Shown here: positions 56,990-63,904 of the stretch, piece after piece
Position numbering within the stretch: position 1 is the stretch's first letter
Layout of the letters: every line of letters begins with the position of its first letter
Assembly: GCF_009696605.1 (NCBI RefSeq)
Contig: NZ_VULR01000009.1
Span: 45,980-109,979, forward strand
Reading direction: 5' to 3'
Source: Anaerosalibacter bizertensis
GTDB lineage: Bacteria; Bacillota; Clostridia; Tissierellales; Sporanaerobacteraceae
DNA: 64,000 nucleotides
The notes under the pieces: generated by a model
The model's input: the letters and a program-made list of their open reading frames with translations, nothing else
Told to the model about the DNA's origin: nothing
Database searches by the model: none
Position numbers and translations under genes: made by a program

Positions 56990-57706
56990 ATGAATCAATT
57001 AGAACTTTTGTGGGAACTACAAAAGCACGAAAAGCATTTAGGACTTCTAAAAGAAAAATTAGAAAATTTAGCTAAATCAAGTTATATAGAGACCATGACT
57101 TTAAAGATGGAAGATTTAGAGCAAGAATTAAGCAATAGGAAAAAATCTTTAGAAGAAAATAATAAACTACTAAGAAAAAATGATTCCACACTTAAAGAAC
57201 TAAACTTTCAATTAAAAGAAATAGAAAAAGAACTATATAGTGGTGTTGTTACTGATATAAAACAACTGGACTATATGGACAAAGAAAGTGAATCTATTAA
57301 AGATAGCATAAATGAATTAGAATTGGAAATAATATCACTAATGGAAGATATAGAAGATATACGAATAGAAATAGAAAAAATAGAAAAAGAGCATAGAGAA
57401 AATAAAGAACGGTTTAAGGAAACTACTATAGAATATGAAAAATTAACTGATGAATTAAGAGAACAGATTAGAAAAGATATGGATCAAATCTATAATGTAT
57501 CATCAAAAATTGAAAAAGAATTGTACGAAAAATACAATACTATTAAAAACAATAAAAGATATGCTATAGCTGAAGTGATAGAGGATGAATGTAGTGGCTG
57601 TCATGTTATAATACCTACCTATTTACTTGATAAGGTTAAAAGTAGAGAAGAAATAATACAATGTGAAAACTGTGGTAGGATACTATTTTCCCCTATCCAT
57701 CCATAA
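56990..57706 (+). CDS. Coiled-coil protein with a C-terminal C4 zinc ribbon
   Basis: 238 residues. A long coiled coil (residues 10-175; for example IEKELYSGVVTDIKQLDYMD) followed by a four-Cys ribbon: CSGC ... CENCGRILF. The architecture is that of the DUF164/CT398-type zinc ribbon family found after nif3 in many bacteria, possibly acting on RNA or the secretion/flagellar apparatus; the function is unknown. GGAGGTGG lies 11 nt upstream. Last chromosomal protein gene before rnpB. Confidence 0.9.
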   Translation: MNQLELLWELQKHEKHLGLLKEKLENLAKSSYIETMTLKMEDLEQELSNRKKSLEENNKLLRKNDSTLKELNFQLKEIEKELYSGVVTDIKQLDYMDKESESIKDSINELELEIISLMEDIEDIRIEIEKIEKEHRENKERFKETTIEYEKLTDELREQIRKDMDQIYNVSSKIEKELYEKYNTIKNNKRYAIAEVIEDECSGCHVIIPTYLLDKVKSREEIIQCENCGRILFSPIHP

Positions 57707-57713
57707 AATACCT

Positions 57714-57742
57714 TTGCAAAGGCATTTAGTTTATGTTATAGT
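57714..57742 (+). promoter_or_regulatory. Promoter of rnpB
   Basis: TTGCAA at 57714-57719 and TATAGT at 57737-57742 with a 17-nt spacer, 26 nt before the P1 stem of RNase P RNA. Confidence 0.75.
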
Positions 57743-57768
57743 AGTAATGTTAAAAAACGAAATAAAAT

Positions 57769-58103
57769 GAGTAGATCGGATGGTCGCGTGCTTTTAGCAT
57801 GAGGAAAGTCCGAGCTCCATAAGGTAGGATGCTGGGCAACACCCAGTGGGGGTGACCCTAAGGATAGTGCAACAGAAAGATACCGCCTGATTTATCAGGT
57901 AAGGGTGGAAAGGCGAGGTAAGAGCTCACCAGCGGCTAGGTGACTAGTCGGCTATGTAAACCCCATCCGGAGCAAGACCAAGTAGGGACAAAAGGTGACA
58001 GTTGCCTGCTGTCGTCCCAATGGTAGGTCGCATGAACCTATTGGTAACAATAGGTCATAGATAGATGACCATCTAAGACAGAACTCGGCTTACAGATCTA
58101 CTC
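57769..58103 (+). ncRNA. rnpB: RNase P RNA
   Basis: About 335 nt. P1 is formed by GAGTAGATC at the 5' end and GATCTACTC at the 3' end. The universal motif GAGGAAAGTCCGAGCTC lies near the start, AACAGAAAGATACCGCC in the middle, GGTAAGGGTGGAAAGGCGAGG and GGTAAGAGCTCACCAG follow, and GACAGAACTCGGCTTAC closes before P1. This is the catalytic subunit that matures tRNA 5' ends. It is flanked by its own promoter and terminator. Confidence 0.97.
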
Positions 58104-58116
58104 GTTATTGAAAATT

Positions 58117-58143
58117 ACGCCATTTCATATGGCGTTTTTTTAT
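58117..58143 (+). terminator. Terminator of rnpB
   Basis: A 7-bp stem ACGCCAT / ATGGCGT with a TTCAT loop, followed by seven T. The stop codon of the leftward integrase gene begins inside the T-run, so chromosome and element meet here. Confidence 0.85.
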
Positions 58144-59306
58144 TTTGCCACCGATTTGCCACCAAGTAGTGTTTTATTGAGTTTATTAACGGCTTCTTTT
58201 TGCATTTCCATACTTACATGGGAATAAATATTAAGAGTTGTATTTATATCTGAATGGCCAAGCCTTTCCTGAATGGTTTTAAAATCTACTCCTAAACTTA
58301 ATAGGAAGGAAGCATTAGTATGCCTTAGATCATGAAATCTTACTTTTTCATTTAAATCAAGTTTTTTTAGTATTCTATTAAATCTTTTTGTATAATAGCT
58401 AGGGTGCAAATACTTTCCATTTTCCCAAGTTATAATAAAATCACATTCCCTATTATTAAAAATATTTTTTATATAATATTGGCCATATTTCTCTTTGTTT
58501 TTATCTTGTATTTCTTTATGCTTTTTAAAGAGCTGTTTTATTGTATCTGAAAAATATAGGGTTCTTTCCCCTTCTTCTGTTTTTGGCGTATCAAGATAAA
58601 CTTTTCCATGAGAGTAAACCAAATTATTTTTTATAGTTAGAATATTATTATCAAGGTCAATATTTTCCCACTCAAGCCCAGCAAGTTCACCCCGTCTTAA
58701 TCCAGTTTCTAATACAATTTTTAATATGAAGCTAAAGATATAATCATTGTATTTATCTTCATTTAAAGAATTTAGTATCTGGTGAAACTCATCAATAGTT
58801 AAAGTACTAGCAACAAATTTTTCTCTTTTGGGCCTTTCTACATGTTGGCAGGGGTTATTGTATAGTATTTGTAATTTAACAGCTCTGTTTAAGGCTGAAT
58901 TCATAACTACATATATGTTTTGTAAAGTAGAACCACTTAAACCTTTCTTTTTTTCTTCTAACAGAAGATTTTCAATATGGATAGGTTTTAAATTGCTTAA
59001 TTTAATTCCACCTATATTAGGTGTTATACTATTGTTTATAATACTTTTATAGCGATTGTATGTGTTTATTTTTCTATTTGCTTTTATAAAGTTTTCTAGC
59101 CAATCTACAAAGTATTTTTCAACAGTCATGTTTTCTGGTTCTACATAACCATATTCATACTTAGTGATTGCTTTTCTTAAAGCCTTCAGGGCTTCTGCCT
59201 TAGTGTCACCTCCAACTCGTTCTATTTTCTTTCTTTTACCACCAATAGTTCCAACATCAAAATAATAATACCACCTTTTACCTCTCTTTCTTACTCCGCC
59301 TTGCAT
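58140..59306 (-). CDS. int: Tyrosine-type site-specific integrase
   Basis: 388 residues. Seen: an N-terminal arm-type DNA-binding domain (RGKRWYYYFDVGTIGGKRKK), a SAM-like core-binding domain (residues about 65-160), and the catalytic domain with Arg in ETGLRRGELAGLEW, HDLRHTNASFLLSLG (HxxR), GHSDINTTLNIYSHV and the Tyr of NIYSH. AGGAGG before ATG 59306. It is the outermost gene of the element and ends inside the rnpB terminator. It should catalyse integration and, with a directionality factor, excision. Confidence 0.96.
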   Translation of the reverse strand: MQGGVRKRGKRWYYYFDVGTIGGKRKKIERVGGDTKAEALKALRKAITKYEYGYVEPENMTVEKYFVDWLENFIKANRKINTYNRYKSIINNSITPNIGGIKLSNLKPIHIENLLLEEKKKGLSGSTLQNIYVVMNSALNRAVKLQILYNNPCQHVERPKREKFVASTLTIDEFHQILNSLNEDKYNDYIFSFILKIVLETGLRRGELAGLEWENIDLDNNILTIKNNLVYSHGKVYLDTPKTEEGERTLYFSDTIKQLFKKHKEIQDKNKEKYGQYYIKNIFNNRECDFIITWENGKYLHPSYYTKRFNRILKKLDLNEKVRFHDLRHTNASFLLSLGVDFKTIQERLGHSDINTTLNIYSHVSMEMQKEAVNKLNKTLLGGKSVAK

Positions 59307-59307
59307 A

Positions 59308-59382
59308 TTAAAACCTCCTTATTTTATAAACATATCCTGAAATACATTCTGCCACCCTATCAGCTTTACCTTGCATGTCCAA
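59308..59382 (-). pseudogene. Remnant of a second ImmA/IrrE-like gene (C-terminal end)
   Basis: On the minus strand, just before the integrase start, the frame LDMQ-GKADRVAECISGYVY can be read to a stop. It matches the end of the intact ImmA-like protein at 61104-61448 (LDMQHTYFEGEADRVAEKI), with a six-residue gap. At DNA level TTGGACATGCA and GATAGGGTGGCAGA are shared. There is no HExxH part upstream, so this is a leftover fragment, probably from recombination between related elements. Confidence 0.65.
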
Positions 59383-59420
59383 ATTAAAAATAAAACTCTT
59401 ACCAACAGAACATATGATTG

Positions 59421-60503
59421 CTATAAATATATATTACTTTCTTCACTAACAATTTTTTTATATTCATTTTTCTTTAATATAAGTGGAAATGACATAGCCA
59501 CATTCATTATATTTTCAACGTTAAAAGATGGACAATATTTGAAAGTTTCTTTTGTTAGTTCGATTCTTTTTATGAGTTTGTCTCTATCTAATTTATAGTG
59601 AGCACCTTCTTTTATGTAATATTCCCACCATGGATTATTACATTGACTTATCTGTAATCTATGGCAGCCAAAAGGATTAGCAGTCATATAGCTAGCACCA
59701 TAACAGAAATTAGATTTTACACTCCTACATTTATCTCCATAGCAATATTTAATTTTGCCAACTGTTTTCTTATCAACTAAATCACCATTTATAATAAAAA
59801 AGGTAGATTTCCAGTTAGAAACTAGATCGTATAGAATAATAAAATCCAAGAAATCTTTTTTTGAGCTTGTGTATGTAGCAGTATGAGTAATGTTACCATT
59901 TTCATCTGTAATCGCATCATATTTTGGGCTATTTTGGGCTAAATAAACAGCTTTATTATAGCTTTTAGATGTTGATTTCCCAAAAGATATCATTATGTAC
60001 CACTTAAGATTTGAAAGTTCTACTTCATTGCTTTTTTCTATCAAACCGTTGTTATTGCCTAAATTAAAGCTTGAATTATTTTTTAAATTAAGATTTAGTT
60101 TATCTATTTTATCAATGTTTTCCTTTTCCATTTGATCAAAATATGGTACTAGTGATGAATAAAACTTATCAATTCTTTTTTGTTTTGCTTTATCTGTTTT
60201 GAGTTTATTAATCTGTTCTAAAATATCACTGTAGTATCTGTCAATAAAATCATTTATAGTATTTATTTTTTTATCGTTAATCTGTCTAAGCATATCAGTA
60301 GGTTTATCACCTTTGAATTTTAAATATTTTTGGATACTAATCAGATCATTAACTTTTTCAATCATGAACTCATATCTAGAGAAAAAGGTATCGGGATTTT
60401 TAGTGTTATTTACTAAATTAGCACTTTCATTAACTTGTTTTATCCATTGGGAAGCCATGAATTTAGCTTCTTTTTGCTTTTGGGATTTAAAGAAAAAAAA
60501 CAT
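59421..60503 (-). CDS. Unrecognised 360-residue protein, element cargo
   Basis: Seen: an aromatic-basic start MFFFFKSQKQK; a mostly helical region to about residue 145 (for example NPDTFFSRYEFMIEKVNDLI and DFIDRYYSDILEQINKLKTD) of a kind I recall at the N-terminus of various prophage accessory proteins; a low-complexity Asn-rich linker (KNNSSFNLGNNNG); and a C-terminal domain from about 165 with six Cys at 254, 259, 267, 280, 288 and 324 that may bind metal. AGGAGG before ATG 60503. It lies between the integrase and the repressor, the usual place for lysogen-expressed cargo such as exclusion or defence genes. Function not known. Confidence 0.8.
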   Translation of the reverse strand: MFFFFKSQKQKEAKFMASQWIKQVNESANLVNNTKNPDTFFSRYEFMIEKVNDLISIQKYLKFKGDKPTDMLRQINDKKINTINDFIDRYYSDILEQINKLKTDKAKQKRIDKFYSSLVPYFDQMEKENIDKIDKLNLNLKNNSSFNLGNNNGLIEKSNEVELSNLKWYIMISFGKSTSKSYNKAVYLAQNSPKYDAITDENGNITHTATYTSSKKDFLDFIILYDLVSNWKSTFFIINGDLVDKKTVGKIKYCYGDKCRSVKSNFCYGASYMTANPFGCHRLQISQCNNPWWEYYIKEGAHYKLDRDKLIKRIELTKETFKYCPSFNVENIMNVAMSFPLILKKNEYKKIVSEESNIYL

Positions 60504-60521
60504 AATAATCCTCCTTTTTTA

Positions 60522-61091
60522 TTATTTACAATTTCCTTTGATTTCGTACATATTGTGCTGTATCCATATAATAACTCTATACTTTCCAATATCTCCACTT
60601 TTTAAATAGTGAATATCACCGAATATGTTTGGTTTACCATTAGCCATTGATGCAAAATCTTCGTCATTTGATAGTGTCTTAAATTTTAATATGAGAGGGT
60701 ATTTCTTTAGATTACCTTTCTCGGTGTAAGGATTAACTAATAGCCTTGTAAAATCATCGTTTTCAGTAGCTCTTCCATATTCATAGAACCTTATTGAACT
60801 CTCATAGAGACGAACTTTGGATATTTTTGGATTACTCTTGGCATATTCGGCTATATATTTATTTAGCAACAGTATGTCTTTTATTGCCACATTCTTATTT
60901 GACCCTTCTAATAAATACCACCATGTTCTTTTACTTGTTCCTATAGCTCGAATGTTATTTAAATCATATTCTGTGACTAAACCATTTATTGGTCCAATAG
61001 TTTCAATTTTAAAGTAAGGTTTTTCTCGGTTTTGCCATTTCCTAACTTCATTTTCTGTTTTAATTTTTTTAAAAAAATTAAATAATCCCAT
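60522..61091 (-). CDS. Unrecognised 189-residue protein, element cargo
   Basis: It opens with MGLFNFFKKIK, an amphipathic basic-aromatic segment that could touch the membrane. It continues as a mixed alpha/beta protein rich in Tyr and Lys (YFKIETIGPINGLVTEYDLN, RAIGTSKRTWWYLLEGSNKN, KVRLYESSIRFYEYGRA). I recognise no family. AAGGAGG before ATG 61091. It ends 18 nt before the start of the 360-residue gene, both with strong ribosome sites, so the pair is almost surely co-expressed from the repressor promoter in the lysogen. Confidence 0.8.
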   Translation of the reverse strand: MGLFNFFKKIKTENEVRKWQNREKPYFKIETIGPINGLVTEYDLNNIRAIGTSKRTWWYLLEGSNKNVAIKDILLLNKYIAEYAKSNPKISKVRLYESSIRFYEYGRATENDDFTRLLVNPYTEKGNLKKYPLILKFKTLSNDEDFASMANGKPNIFGDIHYLKSGDIGKYRVIIWIQHNMYEIKGNCK

Positions 61092-61103
61092 GACTATCCT
61101 CCT

Positions 61104-61448
61104 TCATTTTCCATAATGTACAATCTTCTCTGCCACCCTATCTGCTTCACCCTCAAAATATGTATGCTGCATGTCCAAACCTATTATATAACCCATGCTA
61201 GGCAAATCATATGTAATATGTTTAATTTCATGTATAAAAGTTTTACATTGAGTCTCATAGTTAACGTTACCATTTAATATTAAATGATAATTTCCCCTTC
61301 TACTAACATAAACAAATCCTAGTACATTAGAAGAAATATTACATGCTATAGAAGTTTTAATATTATATGCATTCATTACTTCATGAAAAGAAATATTTCC
61401 ATCTATAAGTGATTTAAGTAAAGATTTATCTAAGATATCTATATTCAT
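61104..61448 (-). CDS. ImmA/IrrE-type metallopeptidase
   Basis: 114 residues. Seen: FIHEIKHITYDLP, which holds the zinc HExxH motif, and a downstream acidic ligand in FEGEADRVAEKI. ImmA proteases cleave phage or ICE repressors after a host signal to start induction. GGGGGAG before ATG 61448. It is directly downstream of the repressor gene on the same strand, the standard pairing, and a truncated relative remains at 59308-59382. Confidence 0.88.
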   Translation of the reverse strand: MNIDILDKSLLKSLIDGNISFHEVMNAYNIKTSIACNISSNVLGFVYVSRRGNYHLILNGNVNYETQCKTFIHEIKHITYDLPSMGYIIGLDMQHTYFEGEADRVAEKIVHYGK

Positions 61449-61472
61449 TGTAATCTCCCCCTTTGAACCGTG

Positions 61473-61865
61473 TTATTGATCTAGCATATCTTCTTCATCT
61501 TCAATAGCTTTTATTATTCTAATTATCTGCTTAATATCTTTAGGAGATAGGTTTTTTGTTTGCTTAAATAGTAGTTGTAAATCTTCTCTTTCTTTTAATT
61601 CATTCCAAAATTCTATTAATTCTGGATCGTCTTCTACTGCATTAGATATTTCATCAGATGGGTTTTTTATATCTGTTCTGCCTAGAAGATAGTCGGTTGA
61701 TACGTTGAATATTTCAGAAAGTTTTATTATTGTATCGCTGTCTGGTTGCCTCCTGTTTTGTTCATACATTCCAACAGTGCTAGGAGATACACCTAAAAGT
61801 TCGCTTAATTCTTTTTGTGTCATCTGTCTTAAAATCCTTTCTTTTTTAACTCTATCACCAAACAT
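61473..61865 (-). CDS. CI-like repressor (XRE-family HTH)
   Basis: 130 residues. N-terminal helix-turn-helix (KERILRQMTQKELSELLGVS, STVGMYEQNRRQPDSDTIIK) with the following FNVSTDYLLGRTD typical of phage repressors. The rest is an acidic C-terminal tail (residues 75-130), probably for dimer formation; there is no LexA-type peptidase domain, in keeping with the ImmA-like protease next door. AAGGGGA before ATG 61865. Expected to bind the ACAC-N5-GTGT sites between it and the cro-like gene. Confidence 0.92.
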   Translation of the reverse strand: MFGDRVKKERILRQMTQKELSELLGVSPSTVGMYEQNRRQPDSDTIIKLSEIFNVSTDYLLGRTDIKNPSDEISNAVEDDPELIEFWNELKEREDLQLLFKQTKNLSPKDIKQIIRIIKAIEDEEDMLDQ

Positions 61866-61896
61866 ATATTATGTCCCCTTTCGTGTATTTGCTTAA

Positions 61897-61919
61897 ATTA
61901 TACCACACAATATGTGTAA
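61897..61919 (-). promoter_or_regulatory. Leftward (lysogeny) promoter with operator O1
   Basis: On the minus strand TATAAT is at 61902-61897. The 17 nt before it are exactly operator O1, an ACAC-AATAT-GTGT palindrome at 61903-61919 on the plus strand. The -35 is weak (ATTTTA-like). Repressor bound at O1 would cover the -10 region and limit its own synthesis. Confidence 0.75.
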
Positions 61920-61929
61920 TAAAATCTTT

Positions 61930-61946
61930 TTACACGAAAAGTGTGG
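61930..61946. promoter_or_regulatory. Operator O2
   Basis: TTACAC-GAAAA-GTGTGG: the ACAC-N5-GTGT palindrome, 27 bp from O1. It lies between the two promoters, upstream of both. Confidence 0.75.
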
Positions 61947-61953
61947 AAAAACA

Positions 61954-61982
61954 TTGACATTACACCCAAGGTGTAGTAGAAT
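61954..61982 (+). promoter_or_regulatory. Rightward (lytic) promoter with operator O3 as its spacer
   Basis: A perfect -35 TTGACA at 61954-61959 and -10 TAGAAT at 61977-61982, separated by 17 nt. Those 17 nt (61960-61976) are operator O3, ACAC-CCAAG-GTGT with flanking TT and AG. Repressor or Cro bound here would block polymerase directly. Confidence 0.85.
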
Positions 61983-61991
61983 ATTAATTAA

Positions 61992-62008
61992 ATACACGAA
62001 ATGTGTAA
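61992..62008. promoter_or_regulatory. Operator O4
   Basis: ATACAC-GAAAT-GTGTAA, 32 bp from O3 and just after the predicted rightward start point; 16 nt before the cro-like ATG. It may act as a roadblock site. Confidence 0.75.
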
Positions 62009-62024
62009 GGAAAGGGTGTGAATC

Positions 62025-62243
62025 ATGAATACTTTGTTAATAGAATTTAGAAAGTCATTAGGTTTAACTACAGAGGAAATGGCTAAGAGGGTTGGAGTGT
62101 CTACATCATTCTATGAAAAGATAGAATATGGAGATAGAAACCCAAGTTTTAATTTTATTACAGCTTTCAAAAAAACATTTCCTATGATTGATGTTGATAG
62201 AATTTTTTTTAACCATAATGAACACAAAACGTGTAGCGAGTAA
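62025..62243 (+). CDS. Cro-like XRE-family HTH protein
   Basis: 72 residues, nearly all one helix-turn-helix domain: EFRKSLGLTTEEMAKRVGVS, TSFYEKIEYGDRNPSFNFIT. The first gene of the rightward operon, divergent from the CI-like gene, as Cro is. AAGGGTGTG before ATG 62025. Its last codons contain a fifth operator copy (62220-62236), which may add a feedback site. Expected to bind the same operators and favour the lytic/excision state. Confidence 0.88.
   Translation: MNTLLIEFRKSLGLTTEEMAKRVGVSTSFYEKIEYGDRNPSFNFITAFKKTFPMIDVDRIFFNHNEHKTCSE
62220..62236. promoter_or_regulatory. Operator O5 within the end of the cro-like gene
   Basis: ACAC-AAAAC-GTGT at 62222-62234, the same half-sites and 5-bp gap as O1-O4, 228 bp from O4. 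It overlaps the codons for HKTCSE and lies 43 nt before the antirepressor start. It could support DNA looping with O1-O4 or local control of the antirepressor. Confidence 0.6.
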
Positions 62244-62278
62244 GCAATTAAATAAAAGCAAAGGGGGAAGAAAAGAAA

Positions 62279-63016
62279 ATGGAAAATAAGTTACAGATTT
62301 TTAAAAATAATGAGTTTGGGGAAATAAGAACAGCAATTTTGAATAATGAACCATATTTAATGTTAAATGATGTTTGTAAAGTTTTAGGTATTAAAAATGT
62401 AAGCGATACAAAATCAAGGTTAAATAAAGATGGGGTAGGTACTACCGAGGTCATTGACTCAATGGGAAGAAAACAACAAGCTACATTTATAAATGAATCA
62501 AATTTTTACAAAGTAGTATTTCAATCTAGAAAGCCAGAAGCAGAAAAATTTACAGATTGGGTTACATCAGAAGTATTACCATCAATCAGAAAAACAGGCA
62601 GTTACTTAGCAAGAACAAATAATTCATTACAGGCAATCAAATTAGTAAATGAACAAGTTGGGGCTTTACTTGGAACTGTGGAACAAATAGATGAAAGAGT
62701 GGACTATCTAGAGGATAATATGACAGTAGATTTTGGGCAACAACGAAGGTTACAAAATAAAGCAAAGTCAAAAGCTTTAGAAAGTTTGGGCGGTATAGAA
62801 AGTCATGCTTATAAAGATAAAAGTATAAGGTCTAAGGTATTTAGTGGCATTTGGAGAGATTACAAAGATTATTTCATGATAGGGAGTTATAGGGATACTT
62901 TAAAAAAAGAATTTGATAAAGGCATAGAATTCTTAGATAACTGGCAGCCACAAGGCAAGCTTTTAAGAGAAATAGAGGAAATGAATAAACAATTAAATTT
63001 AGAAAAGGTGATGTAG
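62279..63016 (+). CDS. Phage antirepressor (BRO-N and ORF6C domains)
   Basis: 245 residues. BRO-N domain in residues 1-110 (EIRTAILNNEPYLMLNDVCK, FINESNFYKVVFQSRKPEAE, SEVLPSIRKTGSYL) and an ORF6C-type C-terminus (NKAKSKALESLGGIESHAYK, GIWRDYKDYFMIGSYRD). Antirepressors of this form antagonise the CI-type repressor. AAGGGGGAAG site before ATG 62279. Second gene of the rightward operon. Confidence 0.92.
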   Translation: MENKLQIFKNNEFGEIRTAILNNEPYLMLNDVCKVLGIKNVSDTKSRLNKDGVGTTEVIDSMGRKQQATFINESNFYKVVFQSRKPEAEKFTDWVTSEVLPSIRKTGSYLARTNNSLQAIKLVNEQVGALLGTVEQIDERVDYLEDNMTVDFGQQRRLQNKAKSKALESLGGIESHAYKDKSIRSKVFSGIWRDYKDYFMIGSYRDTLKKEFDKGIEFLDNWQPQGKLLREIEEMNKQLNLEKVM

Positions 63017-63029
63017 GGGGCGAGAGGGA

Positions 63030-63143
63030 GTGGAGACGTTAAGCATAAAAATTGACTGGGGTTTTGTAGCGTTTTTACTAATTGCAAATATAATTTTTTA
63101 TCTGTTGGAAGCTGGATTTTTTACAAAGAAAAAGGAGGGCTAA
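63030..63143 (+). CDS. Single-pass membrane microprotein (37 aa)
   Basis: GTG start at 63030, 13 nt after the antirepressor stop and behind a GGGGGCGAGAGGGA purine run. The product METLSIKIDWGFVAFLLIAN continues IIFYLLEAGFFTKKKEG: one hydrophobic helix with a basic tail. Its last codons carry the ribosome site of the next gene (AAGGAGGG). No homologue recognised. Tiny membrane proteins are frequent in phage early operons. Confidence 0.6.
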   Translation: METLSIKIDWGFVAFLLIANIIFYLLEAGFFTKKKEG

Positions 63144-63145
63144 AC

Positions 63146-63355
63146 ATGGGTGATGATTTACTTTTTACAGTTCCAGAAGTAGCTGAAATATTAAAAGTTA
63201 ATAACAACAAAGTATATGACCTGTTTAAGGCAGGACTACTTGTACCACTTAAACTAGGGAGACTAAAGGTATCTAGATATGAACTAATAGCCTTTGTAGA
63301 AGCTTACAAAGGCAAGGATTTAACAGATTTAAATAACGTTAAAAACATTGATTAG
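63146..63355 (+). CDS. Helix-turn-helix protein, excisionase-like (MerR/Xis fold)
   Basis: 69 residues. TVPEVAEILKVNNNKVYDLF followed by KAGLLVPLKLGRLKVSRYEL is the winged-HTH of the excisionase (HTH_17) family, whose members bend DNA for integrase or regulate early genes. AAGGAGGG before ATG 63146. In the rightward operon; it could be the directionality factor for the integrase at 58140. Confidence 0.85.
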   Translation: MGDDLLFTVPEVAEILKVNNNKVYDLFKAGLLVPLKLGRLKVSRYELIAFVEAYKGKDLTDLNNVKNID

Positions 63356-63367
63356 GAGGCGGAATAA

Positions 63368-63607
63368 ATGGACAAGATTTCAATTAGTCTAACTAAGAAA
63401 GAGCTGGACATATTAAATAGAGCATTGACAGGCTATGAAAGAGAATTAAATGATTTTTTAGATGTAGAGGAAGAATTAAATGCAGGGCTAATATCTGAAG
63501 AAACTTTAAAACCTTATAAGAAAAAATTAAATGAAGTGTCAAAGTTGGATAAAAAGATTATGGATATCAAATGGGATAAATTTTGTTGGAAAAGGAAGGT
63601 GGAATAG
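63368..63607 (+). CDS. Small helical protein, unrecognised (79 aa)
   Basis: 79 residues, charged and probably all helical: KISISLTKKELDILNRALTG, LNDFLDVEEELNAGLISEE, closing with WDKFCWKRKVE. AGGAGGCGG lies before ATG 63368. It sits in the rightward operon 12 nt after the HTH gene, and the next start follows its stop at once. No family recognised. Confidence 0.75.
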   Translation: MDKISISLTKKELDILNRALTGYERELNDFLDVEEELNAGLISEETLKPYKKKLNEVSKLDKKIMDIKWDKFCWKRKVE

Positions 63608-63712
63608 ATGGTCAACTTTGTGACTAGTCCTTTAAGTCCTGCAGTAGCTTTTATCTTAGGCATATCGTACCTGGTGCTTTTAGCTATAGATATGCATAGG
63701 GAAAATGATTAG
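63608..63712 (+). CDS. Single-pass membrane microprotein (34 aa)
   Basis: ATG 63608 follows the previous stop with no gap. The AAGGAAGGTGG before it, inside the end of the previous gene, is a good site. Product MVNFVTSPLSPAVAFILGIS followed by YLVLLAIDMHREND: one membrane helix. Context and coupling support a real gene; no family recognised. Confidence 0.6.
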   Translation: MVNFVTSPLSPAVAFILGISYLVLLAIDMHREND

Positions 63713-63723
63713 GAGGTGGACAA

Positions 63724-63855
63724 GTGTCAAAGAGAGATAGAGCTAAAAAAGCAAATGCTAGAAAGGGACAGATTAGAGCTAAAAGAGAAACTGAAAAAAT
63801 GATTAAAAGAATAAAAAAAGACCAGTTCAGATGGCAGTCTGAAAAGGTCAATTAA
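63724..63855 (+). CDS. Very basic microprotein (43 aa)
   Basis: GTG 63724 behind TAGGAGGTGGA. The product begins MSKRDRAKKANARKGQIRAK and has a KMIKRIKKD stretch; about two fifths of residues are Lys or Arg, which suggests nucleic-acid binding. Short, but the ribosome site is strong and the operon context is tight. Confidence 0.6.
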   Translation: MSKRDRAKKANARKGQIRAKRETEKMIKRIKKDQFRWQSEKVN

Positions 63856-63904
63856 AGAAAAACTATTATTAATTTATTATAACATATCCGGAGGGATTTA
63901 AACA

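Noticed and set aside
58141..58162. TTGCCACC repeat at the integrase 3' end as an attachment-site direct repeat
   Set aside because: It encodes the GGKSVAK tail of the integrase and is only 8 bp; no second border is visible to compare.
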